Origin: an uncultured Bacteroidia bacterium
GTDB lineage: Bacteria; Bacteroidota; Bacteroidia; J057; CALAJH01
DNA: 60,150 nt
Assembly (NCBI GenBank): GCA_937922655.1
Contig: CALAJH010000024.1
Location: 1 to 60,150 of the forward strand
Direction: 5' to 3'
A program made the translations under genes and the position numbers. Shown piece by piece: positions 26,116 to 37,200 of this stretch. Each line of letters starts with the position of its first letter. The first letter of the stretch is position 1. The notes below the pieces were generated by a model. It saw only the letters and a program-made list of their open reading frames with translations. It had not been told where the DNA came from and did not search any database.

Positions 26116-27576
26116 ATGAGAACGATAATAGGGATAGGGTTGGGGTTGCTGATGGCGCACGAAGCGTGGGCGTTCTGCGGTTTTTTCGTTGCCCAAGCGG
26201 GTGCAAAACTCTTTAACAAAACCTCGCAAGTCATCGTCGTCAGGGATGGAGCGCGAACGGTCGTGACCATGGCCAACGACTATCAAGGCGACGTAAAAAA
26301 CTTTGCGATGGTCGTTCCCGTCCCGACGGTGCTTAAACGCGAGCAAATTCGGGTGGTGGAATCGGACCTCTTCGACCGTCTCGACGCTTACAGCGGTCCC
26401 CGATTGGCCGAATACTACGACCCGCCGCCTTGCCAACGCATGTACGCCCGCTCTTCGGGGATGTACGAGACGAGTTCGGCCGTGGAAAACGCCGCCGCAC
26501 CCGTCCCCGGAAGCGCCCAAAAACTCGGCGTTACCATCGAAGCCCGGTACACCGTCGGCGAATACGACATTCTCATTCTTTCGGCCAAAGAATCGGACGG
26601 CCTCGCCACTTGGCTGACCCAAAACGGCTACCACATCCCCGACCAAGCCCGAGAAGTCCTCGAACCTTACATCAAAAACAAGCTCAAATTTTTTGTCGTC
26701 AAGGTCAATCTCAACGAATTGGCCAACAGCAACCACCTCCGTCCCATTCAAATCGAATACGACTACGACCGATTCATGTTGCCGATACGCTTGGGCATGG
26801 CCAACTCCGACGGCGTACAGGATATGGTCGTTTACGCACTCTCTAAAACGGGACGCGTAGAAACGGTCAATTACCGCACCGTTCCCATGCCCACAAACAT
26901 CGACGTTCCCGTTTCGGTGAAATCACGCTTTGGGGAATTTTACAAAGCCGTCTTTGATAAAGCATGGCGGGAAGAAGGGAAAAAAGCCGTTTTTTTGGAG
27001 TATTCTTGGGATTTAAGCGGGTCGAACTTCGTCAAATGCGACCCTTGCGCCACCAACCCGCCCACGGGCGAGGACCTCGTCGCCGCCGGAGCCCACTGGC
27101 TGACCCTCAAACAACCCGACGATTGGGACGGCTCGAATTACGATGGAAACGTCTACCTTACCCGCTTGCACGTTCGTTACGGCCGCAAAGAGTTTCCCGA
27201 AGACCTCAACTTTACCGAAACGCCCAACAAACAAAACTTTCAAAGCCGGTACGTGCTGCACATCCCCGGAGAAGGCCCTTACGACTGCCCGGAAGGCAAA
27301 CGCTACCTCAAAGAATTGGCCGAAAGGCGGATGAAGGAAGCCGACAACCTCGCCAAACTTACCGACTGGGACGTTACCCCGGAACGCAAGGAAGCAAAAG
27401 ACACCGAAAAAAACTATATGCCGTGGATATTTTCCCGCGACGTCGACGAACCCGGTCCGCCCCCTACTTTTACCGACTACCTGCTTTACGTTTCGGGAAC
27501 CGTCGCCGTCGTCCTATTGATTCTAACGCTGATACTCGTTTTGCCCGCCGCGTTCAAAAGATTGAAAGCGACATAA
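26116..27576 (+). CDS. DUF2330 domain-containing membrane-anchored protein
   Basis: A 486-residue protein with a signal peptide (1-18, ending EAWA). CGFFVAQAGAKLFNKTSQVI and MANDYQGDVKNFAMVVPVP are typical of DUF2330, and the paired Cys in DPPPC and KCDPCA may form disulfides. A single C-terminal transmembrane helix (VSGTVAVVLLILTLILVLP) ends in a basic tail, so the bulk should be periplasmic and anchored in the inner membrane. The function of the family is not established. It follows the TonB-like gene by 38 bases in the same direction. Confidence 0.82.
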   Translation: MRTIIGIGLGLLMAHEAWAFCGFFVAQAGAKLFNKTSQVIVVRDGARTVVTMANDYQGDVKNFAMVVPVPTVLKREQIRVVESDLFDRLDAYSGPRLAEYYDPPPCQRMYARSSGMYETSSAVENAAAPVPGSAQKLGVTIEARYTVGEYDILILSAKESDGLATWLTQNGYHIPDQAREVLEPYIKNKLKFFVVKVNLNELANSNHLRPIQIEYDYDRFMLPIRLGMANSDGVQDMVVYALSKTGRVETVNYRTVPMPTNIDVPVSVKSRFGEFYKAVFDKAWREEGKKAVFLEYSWDLSGSNFVKCDPCATNPPTGEDLVAAGAHWLTLKQPDDWDGSNYDGNVYLTRLHVRYGRKEFPEDLNFTETPNKQNFQSRYVLHIPGEGPYDCPEGKRYLKELAERRMKEADNLAKLTDWDVTPERKEAKDTEKNYMPWIFSRDVDEPGPPPTFTDYLLYVSGTVAVVLLILTLILVLPAAFKRLKAT

Positions 27577-27765
27577 CAAAGACCAAGAAACGCGCGCCCT
27601 GTTCGCTTGTGTGAATACCGCCTCGACGCGGCTCGTACATTTCGTATATTTTGCCGGAGCACAAAAGCAATGCCCGTTGTTTGGACGCAAGAAGACAAAG
27701 GTAAAATTAAAATTTGAAAAAAATTGCAATAATAAATATGGGTTTGCATTTTGGCATCGTGGGAC

Positions 27766-27796
27766 TTGGCGCCGGCGTTAAAGGTTCGTATCTTTG
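27766..27796 (+). promoter_or_regulatory. Consensus promoter for the flavin reductase gene
   Basis: TTG at 27766-27768, a 20-base spacer, and TATCTTTG at 27789-27796, a full match to TTG ... TAnnTTTG. Transcription would start near 27803, with a leader of about 13 bases. Confidence 0.7.
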
Positions 27797-27815
27797 CATG
27801 CGATAATCATAGAAA

Positions 27816-28658
27816 ATGGACGAATATTTGTCGGTCAATCCGTCGCAAACGCCTACGGCCCGAATACACGGATTGTTGTTGAGTGCGGTGGCGCCGCGAC
27901 CGATTGCCTTCGCCTCAACCATCGACTTGGAGGGACGTCCCAATTTGGCTCCGTTCAGCTTTTTCAACGTCTTCAGCGCCAAACCGCCGATTCTCGTTTT
28001 TGCCCCCAATCGTTCGGGACGGACGGGACAAGACAAAGACACCGCCCTCAACGTCCGCCAAACTTTCGAGGTCGTCATCAATACGATAAGCCACGACATG
28101 GCGGCGTGGGCCAACGTCGCAAGTGCGGAATTTGAGCGCGGGGTCAATGAATTTGAAAAAGCGGGCTTTACCCCTTTGGCATCCGAGGTGGTCAAACCGT
28201 TTCGCGTCGCCGAATCGCCGATGCAAATCGAATGCAAAGTAAACGAGGTGATAAGCGTGGGCGCGGGCGGAGGTTCGGGGGACTTGATTGTTTGCGAGGC
28301 CGTAAAAATACACGTCAAAAAATCGGTCTTGGACGCCGACGGCGTTCCCGACCCCCAAAAGTTGGACTTGGTCGCACGTTGGAACCGCGACTGGTGGACG
28401 CGCGGCGCAACGGGACTCTTTTCCTTGCCCAAACCCGAAGGCACAAACTTGGTGGGTTACGAAAAACTACCGACGATATTGAAAGAAAAACTTTCGCCGT
28501 TTGCGGCGGGCAGGATGGCGACCGTCATCGAATCGGTTCTTGCGCATACAGAGCCAAACGATGCGCCGGATTTTGAAACCATCGAAAAGTTGGCGTACGA
28601 GGGGCGTTTGAACGAAGCATGGGCCCTGTTTTACGCCGCGGGCTCGCCTTCCAGGTAA
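27816..28658 (+). CDS. Flavin reductase family protein (FMN-binding split barrel)
   Basis: A 280-residue soluble protein. The N-terminal 200 residues match the flavin-reductase split-barrel domain: [37 protein letters not shown], and [22 protein letters not shown]. It should bind FMN and use NAD(P)H or act as a flavoprotein; the partner enzyme is unknown. The last 60-80 residues extend beyond the core domain. Its 3' end overlaps the 3' end of accA on the opposite strand by 28 bases (28631-28658). Confidence 0.87.
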   Translation: MDEYLSVNPSQTPTARIHGLLLSAVAPRPIAFASTIDLEGRPNLAPFSFFNVFSAKPPILVFAPNRSGRTGQDKDTALNVRQTFEVVINTISHDMAAWANVASAEFERGVNEFEKAGFTPLASEVVKPFRVAESPMQIECKVNEVISVGAGGGSGDLIVCEAVKIHVKKSVLDADGVPDPQKLDLVARWNRDWWTRGATGLFSLPKPEGTNLVGYEKLPTILKEKLSPFAAGRMATVIESVLAHTEPNDAPDFETIEKLAYEGRLNEAWALFYAAGSPSR

Positions 28659-29599
28659 ACCCCCATCGAACAAAACTTCTCGATTCGTTTTTCAACGAGT
28701 TCGTCGGGAGCAAAAGCCCTGAGTTCGCGTGTGGTTTCAAGGATGGTTTTTTTAACCGAATCGTAAACGGCACGCGGATTTTTGTGGGCGCCGCCCAAAG
28801 GCTCGGGTATCACCCCGTCGATAATGCCGAGTTCCAAATTGTCTTTGGCCGTCAATTTGAGGGCGAGGGCCGCTTTTTCTTTGTGTTCCCAACTTCTAAA
28901 CAATATCGACGAGCAGGATTCCGGCGAAATGACGGAATACCAAGTGTTTTCGAGCATAAAAACGCGGTCGCCGACGCCGATGCCCAAGGCCCCTCCGCTC
29001 GCCCCTTCGCCGATGACGATGCAAACAATGGGCGTGCGTAAAACCGACATTTCCATCAGATTTCGGGCGATAGCCTCGGCCTGACCGTATTCTTCGGCGT
29101 GCATGCCCGGATAAGCGCCCGGAGTGTCGATAAAAGTTACAACGGGTTTGTTAAATTTTTCGGCCAACTTCATCAAGCGCAAAGCTTTTCGATAGCCCTC
29201 GGGATTCGCCATGCCGAAGTTGCGATATTGGCGCGTCTTGGTGTCGCGTCCTTTTTGATGGCCAATAACCATAAACACGTCGCCCGAAATACGCGCCCAT
29301 CCACCGACGATGGCCTTGTCGTCGCCGCCGCATCGGTTGCCCGCCAGCTCGATAAATTCCGAACTCAACGCGTGTATGTAATCAAGCGTATAGGGCCGCA
29401 AGGGATGACGCGCCAACTGCACCCGTTGCCAGCCGTTCAAGTTGCTGTAAATGCTGACTTTAAGTTCGTGAATTTTGGCCTCCAAGGCCGTTACCGACGC
29501 TTCGACGTTCACGTTGTTTTGGGCGCCCAAACGCTTGATTTCCTCGAGTTTGGACTCGAGTTCGACAATCGGCTTTTCAAAATCGTATTCGACTTCCAT
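28631..29599 (-). CDS. accA: Acetyl-CoA carboxylase carboxyltransferase subunit alpha
   Basis: 322 residues, normal for AccA. With AccD it transfers the carboxyl group from biotin to acetyl-CoA to give malonyl-CoA, the committed step of fatty acid synthesis. Recognised blocks: the coiled N-terminus ([14 protein letters not shown]), [56 protein letters not shown] and [17 protein letters not shown] use the ATG at 29599 ([10 protein letters not shown]); the frame upstream belongs to the end of the enoyl-CoA hydratase gene in another frame. It is separated from that gene by two bases, last in a three-gene operon, and tail-to-tail with the flavin reductase. Confidence 0.93.
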   Translation of the reverse strand: MEVEYDFEKPIVELESKLEEIKRLGAQNNVNVEASVTALEAKIHELKVSIYSNLNGWQRVQLARHPLRPYTLDYIHALSSEFIELAGNRCGGDDKAIVGGWARISGDVFMVIGHQKGRDTKTRQYRNFGMANPEGYRKALRLMKLAEKFNKPVVTFIDTPGAYPGMHAEEYGQAEAIARNLMEMSVLRTPIVCIVIGEGASGGALGIGVGDRVFMLENTWYSVISPESCSSILFRSWEHKEKAALALKLTAKDNLELGIIDGVIPEPLGGAHKNPRAVYDSVKKTILETTRELRAFAPDELVEKRIEKFCSMGVYLEGEPAA

Positions 29600-29601
29600 C
29601 G

Positions 29602-30381
29602 CTATTTGCCCGTAAAGTTGGGTTTTCTTTTTTGAGTAAAAGCCATAACGCCTTCGACGTAGTCGCCCGAGGCGCCCGCAATTTCTTGACAATACATTTC
29701 CATTTCGAGCATCTGTTCAAGAGAACTGTGATGCGAACGGTTAAGCATACGCTTGATGAGGGCCAGCGACTTGGGGGCTTTTTCGGCATAACGCACGGCC
29801 CATTCCCGCGTAACCGAATCGAGTTCGGAGAAAGGAACGACGCGCGTAACCAGCCCCAGTTCCAACGCTTGTTGAGCGGAAATTTTTTCGCCCAACGTCG
29901 CCAATTCAAACGCTTTTTTTCGTCCGACGATTCGCGGCAAGGTATAAGAACTTCCGCTGTCCAACACCAAACCGATATTCACAAAAGCGAAAAGCAGCGA
30001 GGAAGTATCGGCGGCGATGGCAATGTCGGCGGCCAAAACAATACCCGCGCCGGCGCCGGCGGCCACGCCGTTCACTCGTGCGATGACCGGCTTTTCCATA
30101 TTGACGATGGCGCGGGTCATGGGGTTGTATCTGCGATTTACCGATTCGCCGAGCGAACGTTCCACACCCGCCACGTCTTTAAGGTCCTGACCCGAACAGA
30201 ACGCTTTATCCCCCGCGCCCGTAACGACGACCACCCGTACCGCCGAATCTTTATCGCATTTTTTCAGCGCGTCTATCAATTCAAAGCTCAACTCGTTGTT
30301 GAGCGCGTTGTAGCGTTCGGGACGGTTGAGGGTAACGGTCGCTATCCCCTCCGCCACTTCAAACAATATCGTATTGTACAT
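29602..30381 (-). CDS. Enoyl-CoA hydratase/isomerase family protein
   Basis: A 259-residue crotonase-fold enzyme. The oxyanion-hole segments [14 protein letters not shown] and [20 protein letters not shown] are clear, and [20 protein letters not shown] matches the PaaG-like subgroup (ring-opening epoxyphenylacetyl-CoA isomerase) as well as general enoyl-CoA hydratases. The Asp in LVLDSGSSY is the position used as base in PaaG-type isomerases, which tilts the call that way, but no other paa genes are near. It starts three bases after the histidine kinase stop and ends two bases before accA. Confidence 0.85.
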   Translation of the reverse strand: MYNTILFEVAEGIATVTLNRPERYNALNNELSFELIDALKKCDKDSAVRVVVVTGAGDKAFCSGQDLKDVAGVERSLGESVNRRYNPMTRAIVNMEKPVIARVNGVAAGAGAGIVLAADIAIAADTSSLLFAFVNIGLVLDSGSSYTLPRIVGRKKAFELATLGEKISAQQALELGLVTRVVPFSELDSVTREWAVRYAEKAPKSLALIKRMLNRSHHSSLEQMLEMEMYCQEIAGASGDYVEGVMAFTQKRKPNFTGK

Positions 30382-30384
30382 GGG

Positions 30385-33300
30385 TTATTCAACGATAGGA
30401 ATTTTGACGGTAAAAGTGGTTTTGCCCGGAACGGATTCAAAACCAATAGTGCCTTTGTGCCGTTCGACGATTTTGCGGCAAATGTCAAGCCCCAAACCCG
30501 AACCCTCGCCTTGACGTTTGGTGGTAAAGAAGGCCTCAAAGATGCGCGGTTGCACTTCCGGCGGAATACCCGGGCCGTTGTCGGTAATGCTGACGAGAAC
30601 GTGGCCGTTTTCGCGCTTGGTTTCGATGTCGATTTTGCCCTTGCCGTCCATGGCCTGTATCGAATTGTGAATAAGGTTGGTCCAAACTTGGTTGAGCTGG
30701 TCGGGGAAACATTTGAACTTTGGAATGGATTCGTCGTAATGTTTGGTAACTTCGACGCCGTACTTGAGCTGATTGTGGTAGATGGTAAGCACCGATTCGA
30801 TGTTTTCGTGCAAATCCGCCGGTACCGGGTCTTCGGAAACTTGTCGGTGCGAATAACTTTTGAGCGCAAAAACGATTTTTTGCATTTTTTGAACGGCAAG
30901 GGCGATGTAGTCGATGTGCATGCGCATCTTACCGATGTTGGAGGCGGCGTCGAGAATACCGGTGGAGTTGGGATGTTCAAAAATGGGCTTAAAAGGTGCA
31001 AGATTGTCAAAAACCCCGACCTTTATCAATTCGCGGGCCAAGGCCGAAGCATTGGTCACGCCCAAGGATTCAAGTTCGTCCTGTACTTGCTTACGATACT
31101 GGCGTTCTTCGCGGCTGGTGAGCGTTCCCGAAAATCCCAGCGTTCTTTCCACCAACTGAAAAAACAGCTCCTCGATTTCGGGGGTAATGGATTTAAACAG
31201 CGGCGGAAGGTCTTTTTGAATCAAAATGGGCATCGCTTTGGCGATTGACCCCGACGAGGCGTTGATGGCGCCGAGCGGCGTATTGATTTCGTGCGCCACC
31301 CCCGCAATCAACTGCCCCAAAGCCGCCATTTTTTCCGACTGCACCAACTGGTCTTGGGTGGCTTTGAGTTGTTCGTAAGCCGTTTCGACTTCTTCTTTGG
31401 CTTTGCTGACCTCCTCGTTCTTTTTGATGAGGTCTTTTTGCGCGGCTTCGAGGCTTTGGTTCGTGGCTTCGAGGCGTTTGTTGAAACCTTCGAGTTGCTC
31501 GTTTTTTTGACGGATTTCCGCCGTACGAGCGGCGACGGTTTCCTCCAATTCCCGGTTGCGCGCCCGCAAACGGGCTTGGTTGGCAAACATAATACCCACC
31601 CCCAAACCAATAGCCAACAACAAATAAAGAAAATAGGCTATCGAACTGCGATAAAACGGCGGCGAAACCTTGAACAAAAACCGTGCCGACTCGGATATAT
31701 TTCCCGTCGCGTCCATCGCACGAAACTCGAATTGATAACCGCCTTCGCTCGCGCCGTTGATGTTCAACGTAGGCTCGCTTTGCCATTCCGACCATGCATC
31801 GCCGTCGCGCAAACGATACTGATACATCAAACCCGAAGGATTGGAATAGGCGCTCACCCCCATGACAAAGGTGAGGTTGGAATGCGCATAGTCGAAGTCG
31901 GGGGTGAAAAGTTCGGTTTGTTTCGGGGAAAAAACGCTTTTTTCGTCCCAAAAAAATCCGTTGTAGTACGTCGAATCGGTACCGACTTGAAGCCTACTCA
32001 AGAAAGCGACGGGCTTGGAATCCGAGGCGGGTTCGTAACGTTCGCTGTAATAAATTTTGTTTTTATGGGCGAACCACATGCCGTTGGCCGAAGGATGAAA
32101 GGCGTCGAAAGGCACGCCCGCAAGATTGGCCGCGTACTTGCGCTCGACGCCGCCTGATTCCTTGATTAACGCAACGCCGCGCCGTCCGTAAATCCACGTT
32201 CGGCCCTCGGAATCCATCTTAATCTTCGTGCCTTGTTCTTTGAGCAGCTTGCTTAGTTCCTCGTTGTAAACAAACGAGGCGCCTTCTTGAATATATACCC
32301 CGGAACGGGTGCGAAAGTATAGTTTTTTACCTATGGCAAATATATTGACGGCGCCGTCGGTCAGACCGGCTTTTTCGCCCACGCGCTCGATTTGGGGCTT
32401 GTCTCCGCCGAAGGTAATTTTGGCCGCACCGCGGTTGTTGGTACCCACCCAAACGGTGTTGGGGTCGGGGGCGTAAAGGGAATTGACCTCGTCGTTGAAG
32501 CCGGCGACGCGCTCGAAAGCCGTCCATCCTCCGGCGCCGCCTTCCAACACCGCCACGCCGTCTATCAAGCCAACGTACGCCCGCCTGTCGCTAACGGGCA
32601 CTATCCTCAACGCAATGACGCCGGGCAAAACGGCTTTGGCCGTACCGGCGCTTACATCGTAAACCCCCAAATTCGTGGCCGCCAACATTCTGCCGCCCGC
32701 CGCGCGCACGTTCCACGATTCGGCGTTGAGGCCGTCCACCTGCTTGAAGGCCGTCGCACCGGGGTCCAAATAGAACACGCCGCCGACCGTCGTCGCGTAC
32801 AACCTTCCGTTAAGCTCGGCCAAATCCGTCGCCTTACCCCGCAGTCCCGCAAACATTTCGTAGGTCTTCAAACCCGAAAACGGCAAAATTTGCGTCAGGC
32901 CGTCGTTGTGCGACGTCCAAAGATTCCCCTCGTGGTCGCAATACAAACTGTACATTTCCTCGTACGGAAAACCCGTTTGCCGATTGAATATCGACGTGGC
33001 TTTGCCCTCTTTGTTAAATATCACGACCCCGCCGTATTTCGTGGCAATCGCAAAACCGCCGCCCGGCAAACCCGCCGCATCGTAGACAATGTTTTTGGAA
33101 AGATATTCGTCCGCCGACGTGGAAAACTTTCCCAAATTCTGCCCCGACAACTTAAACAGCCCGTCTTGCGACGTGCCGACAATGTATTCTTTTTCGCCGA
33201 CTTTGATTATTGTCGTAATTTCGGAATTCTTGAAAACCTCGCCGGCCGAAACCTTTTTGAATCCGCCTTTGTCAAAGTTGCACAAACCCGTTCCCTCCAA

Positions 33301-33822
33301 ATTCACGTACATCCCGTCCAACATCGTGCCGTGGCCCAAGATCGTCTCTTTGATATTCGAGATGGTGATATTGACCTTGTTTTCGACCCAAGTCGCGGTG
33401 ATGATTTTGTTGTCGGAAACGTAGTAAGTGGCGGCGGGAAGGGCGTATATTTTTTGGATTTCGGTGATGTTGCGTTGTTCTTCGGGCAAAAGCGAACGAA
33501 AAGAAAAATATTCCAGCGTACCGGACTTGGTAGGTTTGTACATACCGAAATCGCCCTGACCGCCGATGTAAAGCCGGTTTTTGGAATCGAACGCAAGCGC
33601 GCGCACCGCAAACGGAGTGGATATCGTTTTCCATTCGCTACCCGTGAAAACAACTATTCCTTCGTTGTTGGCCATGTACAGGGCTTTGTTGGCGTCCTGT
33701 GTCATAGCCCATATCAGCGGATGGGCCTTATAATCGTCGGCGGTGTAGTGCCGAAAAAACGGCAGCTGTGCAGATGCGCATAACGGCACGGCCAGCATCA
33801 GCGCCAATAAACATTTTTTCAT
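30385..33822 (-). CDS. Two-component-type sensor histidine kinase with periplasmic beta-propeller
   Basis: An 1145-residue membrane sensor. Signal peptide (about 1-18), a beta-propeller sensor region of two-component-regulator type (about 20-630), a Y_Y_Y-like domain (about 650-715), one transmembrane helix (about 724-745), a coiled coil (about 755-840), HisKA with phospho-acceptor His844 (AGVAHEINTPLGA), and HATPase with N box (NLIHNSIQAMDG), G1 (DNGPGIPPE) and G2 (GEGSGLGL). There is no receiver or DNA-binding domain and no response regulator next door. The ATG at 33822 is preferred over an upstream TTG. A consensus promoter lies at 33850-33881, and the two fatty-acid genes follow with gaps of three and two bases. 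Confidence 0.9.
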   Translation of the reverse strand: MKKCLLALMLAVPLCASAQLPFFRHYTADDYKAHPLIWAMTQDANKALYMANNEGIVVFTGSEWKTISTPFAVRALAFDSKNRLYIGGQGDFGMYKPTKSGTLEYFSFRSLLPEEQRNITEIQKIYALPAATYYVSDNKIITATWVENKVNITISNIKETILGHGTMLDGMYVNLEGTGLCNFDKGGFKKVSAGEVFKNSEITTIIKVGEKEYIVGTSQDGLFKLSGQNLGKFSTSADEYLSKNIVYDAAGLPGGGFAIATKYGGVVIFNKEGKATSIFNRQTGFPYEEMYSLYCDHEGNLWTSHNDGLTQILPFSGLKTYEMFAGLRGKATDLAELNGRLYATTVGGVFYLDPGATAFKQVDGLNAESWNVRAAGGRMLAATNLGVYDVSAGTAKAVLPGVIALRIVPVSDRRAYVGLIDGVAVLEGGAGGWTAFERVAGFNDEVNSLYAPDPNTVWVGTNNRGAAKITFGGDKPQIERVGEKAGLTDGAVNIFAIGKKLYFRTRSGVYIQEGASFVYNEELSKLLKEQGTKIKMDSEGRTWIYGRRGVALIKESGGVERKYAANLAGVPFDAFHPSANGMWFAHKNKIYYSERYEPASDSKPVAFLSRLQVGTDSTYYNGFFWDEKSVFSPKQTELFTPDFDYAHSNLTFVMGVSAYSNPSGLMYQYRLRDGDAWSEWQSEPTLNINGASEGGYQFEFRAMDATGNISESARFLFKVSPPFYRSSIAYFLYLLLAIGLGVGIMFANQARLRARNRELEETVAARTAEIRQKNEQLEGFNKRLEATNQSLEAAQKDLIKKNEEVSKAKEEVETAYEQLKATQDQLVQSEKMAALGQLIAGVAHEINTPLGAINASSGSIAKAMPILIQKDLPPLFKSITPEIEELFFQLVERTLGFSGTLTSREERQYRKQVQDELESLGVTNASALARELIKVGVFDNLAPFKPIFEHPNSTGILDAASNIGKMRMHIDYIALAVQKMQKIVFALKSYSHRQVSEDPVPADLHENIESVLTIYHNQLKYGVEVTKHYDESIPKFKCFPDQLNQVWTNLIHNSIQAMDGKGKIDIETKRENGHVLVSITDNGPGIPPEVQPRIFEAFFTTKRQGEGSGLGLDICRKIVERHKGTIGFESVPGKTTFTVKIPIVE

Positions 33823-33849
33823 ACCGAGTTTCAAGTCGCCTTATGCGGG

Positions 33850-33881
33850 CAAATATAGCGCTTATTTCGTCATCGCCGCAA
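33850..33881 (-). promoter_or_regulatory. Consensus promoter of the histidine kinase operon
   Basis: On the minus strand: TTG (33881-33879), a 21-base spacer, TATATTTG (33857-33850). Full match to the Bacteroidota consensus; the leader to the ATG at 33822 would be about 20 bases. Confidence 0.75.
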
Positions 33882-34219
33882 TAGCATACCTTGTTATTAT
33901 CCGAACGTCCAAATCAATAAGTGGATAACTTTTACAAAAAACGTTTCCCGTCGTCGTTAAACAATTTCCAATATCGGTTCCGTTATTCTCGCTTCAACGA
34001 CCCTGCATTCAAAGCTCGAATACGTCTTTTGCGTAACCGGTCGAGGTGCGTCGGACAACGACCACCCGCAATCGACGCAAGGAGTTCATCCCTTCCACTG
34101 CGCAAATTCGCATTATTGGCTGTCGAATTGCGTTAATCGTCGAAAGCGTGTTCGGGGCTTGGGCCGCTCCATGCAACCAAAGCCCCGAACTTGTTTGGAG
34201 AAAGGGTATCGACGTGGAA
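33882..34219. other. Intergenic region with a long-stem hairpin
   Basis: No convincing gene is present between the histidine kinase promoter and the giant T9SS gene. An 11-bp perfect inverted repeat, GTTCGGGGCTT (34150-34160) and AAGCCCCGAAC (34180-34190), lies 30 bases past the stop of the giant gene around a 19-base loop. It may act in termination or 3'-end protection, but there is no good T tract on the minus strand. Confidence 0.5.
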
Positions 34220-37200
34220 TTATTCCACCGACAACTTCGCGAAAAACGCACCGCTTGCCTTGTGCAAATGCAAGAGGTACAAACCCACGGCTAGTTTGAG
34301 GTCGAACTCGCGGACGTTTTCACCCGCGTTGGCGGTAAAGACTTCCGAATGCGCCAAACGCCCCGAGGCATCGTAAATCTTGACCGTCGCCGGCTCGTTC
34401 AGAGCGTCGAAAGACAAGGTAAACGTCCCACGGTTGGGATTGGGATAAACGGTGGCGCGAACCGCGGTTTCGGCGACGGCGGCGAAGCGTCCGCCCGGCA
34501 CCGACAACGTTTGCGTTGTCGAAAACGCGCTTGTCGTCGTTTCGCATCGCGCCCGTACACGAAACTCGTAGTTCACCCCCGGCGTCAAACCCGTTACCAA
34601 CGCGTTCGTCGTCGCCGTATTGATTGTCGACCAAAACGCCGTTCCCACCCTGCGGTATTGCAGGTTGTACTGCGTGGCGCCCGCCACTTCCGTCCATGCA
34701 ACCAACGCGCTCGTCGAATTAATCATGTTCGTCAGCGTGATGGTCGGAGCGGGGCATGCCGGCGGTGTGGACACAAGCGTCGTAAACGTAAACGTCGAAC
34801 TAAATCGACTGAAAACCGTCGTCCCGCAACGAGAACGTATTCTAAACACGTAACTCGTATTCGGCTGTAAGTTGCTCAGCGTAATAGACGATGCGGGAGT
34901 CGTCGCGGAGGTCCAAAACGACGACGTTGAAAGCCGATACTGCACTTGATAGCTTTGCACGCCCGGAACGGCCGTCCACGTAATGGTCGCGGACGTGGCC
35001 GTAACATTGGAAACGGTGATATTGTCCGGCGCTCGGCAAGGTTGTGCCACACTCAAAACCACCGTCACGGGCTGTTCGCAGCCGTTGGTATCCCGAAGGG
35101 TAACGACGTACGTACCGGGCAAAAGTCCCGAAAACGTCGGAGAACTTTGAAACGCCCCGCCGTTCAACGAAAACTCGAACGGTTGGTAAGGCCCGTAAAC
35201 CGTAAGGGAAATCAAGCCGTTGGCACAGGTTTCGCACGTCGGGGAACTTGTCGTCAGCCCCGTAAAATAATGATTGTTCACGGTCACGGTATGCGAACCC
35301 GTAAAGTTGCAACCGTCCGCCGAACCCGAATAGTTTATCGTGTGCGTACCCACGCCCGCAAGGCCCGGATAAAACGCATTGCCGATAACGCCGGGGCCGG
35401 AGAACGTTCCCCCCGAAGGCGTTCCCGTCAGCGTCGCCGGCGCCGAACACAAAGTGTAACTTTGTGCCAAACCGCCAACCGTCGCCGACGCCGTCGTGTT
35501 GCTTACCGTTACCGTTACGCTCGTCGTATACGTACAACCCGCCGATTCGCCCGAATAAGTAATCGTATGCGTACCTAAACCCGCATTTTGCGGAATGAAC
35601 ACGTCGTCGACCACGCCCGGCCCCGAAAACGTACCTCCCGACGGTATGCCGAACAGTTGCACCCACGGCGCGTTCAAGCAATATTCTTGTTCAAGGCCGT
35701 ACAAATTGCCGACGGGGTCGGGGAAAACGCGCGTCGCCGCCGTGGTCGTTATCGTACAACCGTTGATTACGCCCGTCCACGTGATGGTGTGAATACCCAC
35801 GCCGGCGGCGGCGGGGGTAAAGACGTTGCCCGTCATCCCCGGCCCCGTATACGTCCCAAACGTCGGCAAAAGCGTCGTTGCCGACGCACCTTCACAGTAT
35901 TGTTGCTCCAAGTTGGCTATCGTTACGGGTTCGGAGGCATTGACCGTTACGGTCGTGAAACCTTCGACTTCGCACCCGTCCACATTGACCGAATAAATGA
36001 TGACGTGTTCGCCCGCGCCCGCAATCAACGGCGCAAAATTCGAACCGATTACCCCCGGGCCGATAAAAAATCCTCCTTCGGGCGTAGCCGTCAGCGCTAC
36101 GGGAGCGTCCGTTTCACAAAACGTTCCCGTTCCCGCCGAAACCGTCGCTACGGGCGGCGGGATAACCGTTACCGTGCTCGTCGTCGCGTAACTGCAACCC
36201 GCAAGACTATGGGTATAGGCCACAACGTGCGTACCCACGCCCGCATTGCCGGGATTGAAAACGTTGCCCGAAACGCCCGGCCCCGAAAACGTTCCGCCCG
36301 CCGGCTGTGCTACCAGCGTTACCGCCGGCGCGTTTGTACAGTACGTCGGCGACAAACTAACAATTTGTGCCGGAGCCGGCGGCGCAATACTCAAACTATA
36401 TTCGGCGATGCAGTTCGGCGCGGGCCAAGTGTCGATTATCAAATAATAGCTTTGCCCCGCCTCAACGGTCGCGCACATGCTCTTGGAACCGAATTGCGAT
36501 TGAGCGAACGCCACACATCCCCCTCCGGGCTCTCCGAACGGACAACCCCTAAAAAGCGCCAAAGCCGTATAATTCGCCGTAGTCGTCAGGCTGAATTCCA
36601 ACTCTTGCGTTGCCATCGGTGTGAAGTTGTAAACTTTGTCCTCTCCACCGAAATAGACGGGATTGCCACAGGCGACAACGGTCGTGGGGGTGAGGTCGTT
36701 GCCCGCACCGCAAGTCGTAGAGGTCGTATTGTAAGGCAGGGTAACGACTTGGTAGTCGCCCAAATCCTGAGGACACGAACGCGCCGGCGGCCCGCTCACG
36801 CACAAACCGAACGTTCCGGGCGTACCGTTGGCGTACACCCACGTGCGGATGTAATACGTCTGACCCGGAACAAGGTCGTTGCGTTCGATGTACGACATGA
36901 ATCCCGTTCCGCCGTCGTCGTCGCATTGCACCAACGACAAATTGCCGCAACTTCCCGAATACAAGGCCATGCCCAAGTCGGTAACCGAGCCCGCCTGCGT
37001 ATTGATGTACATCGACGGCGCCGTAGCTACAAAACTGAACCATACGTCGCGCGTCGTTCCCAAATTAAAGGCCGCGCAACCCGGAGTCGGAGGGTTCGAC
37101 GACGGCGTCGAACTCGTCAAATTATAGGTGGTAAAAATACAATCCTCATTGACCTCGACGGCGACGGCGCCCACACATTCGTCGTTGGCGGGCGGCGGCG

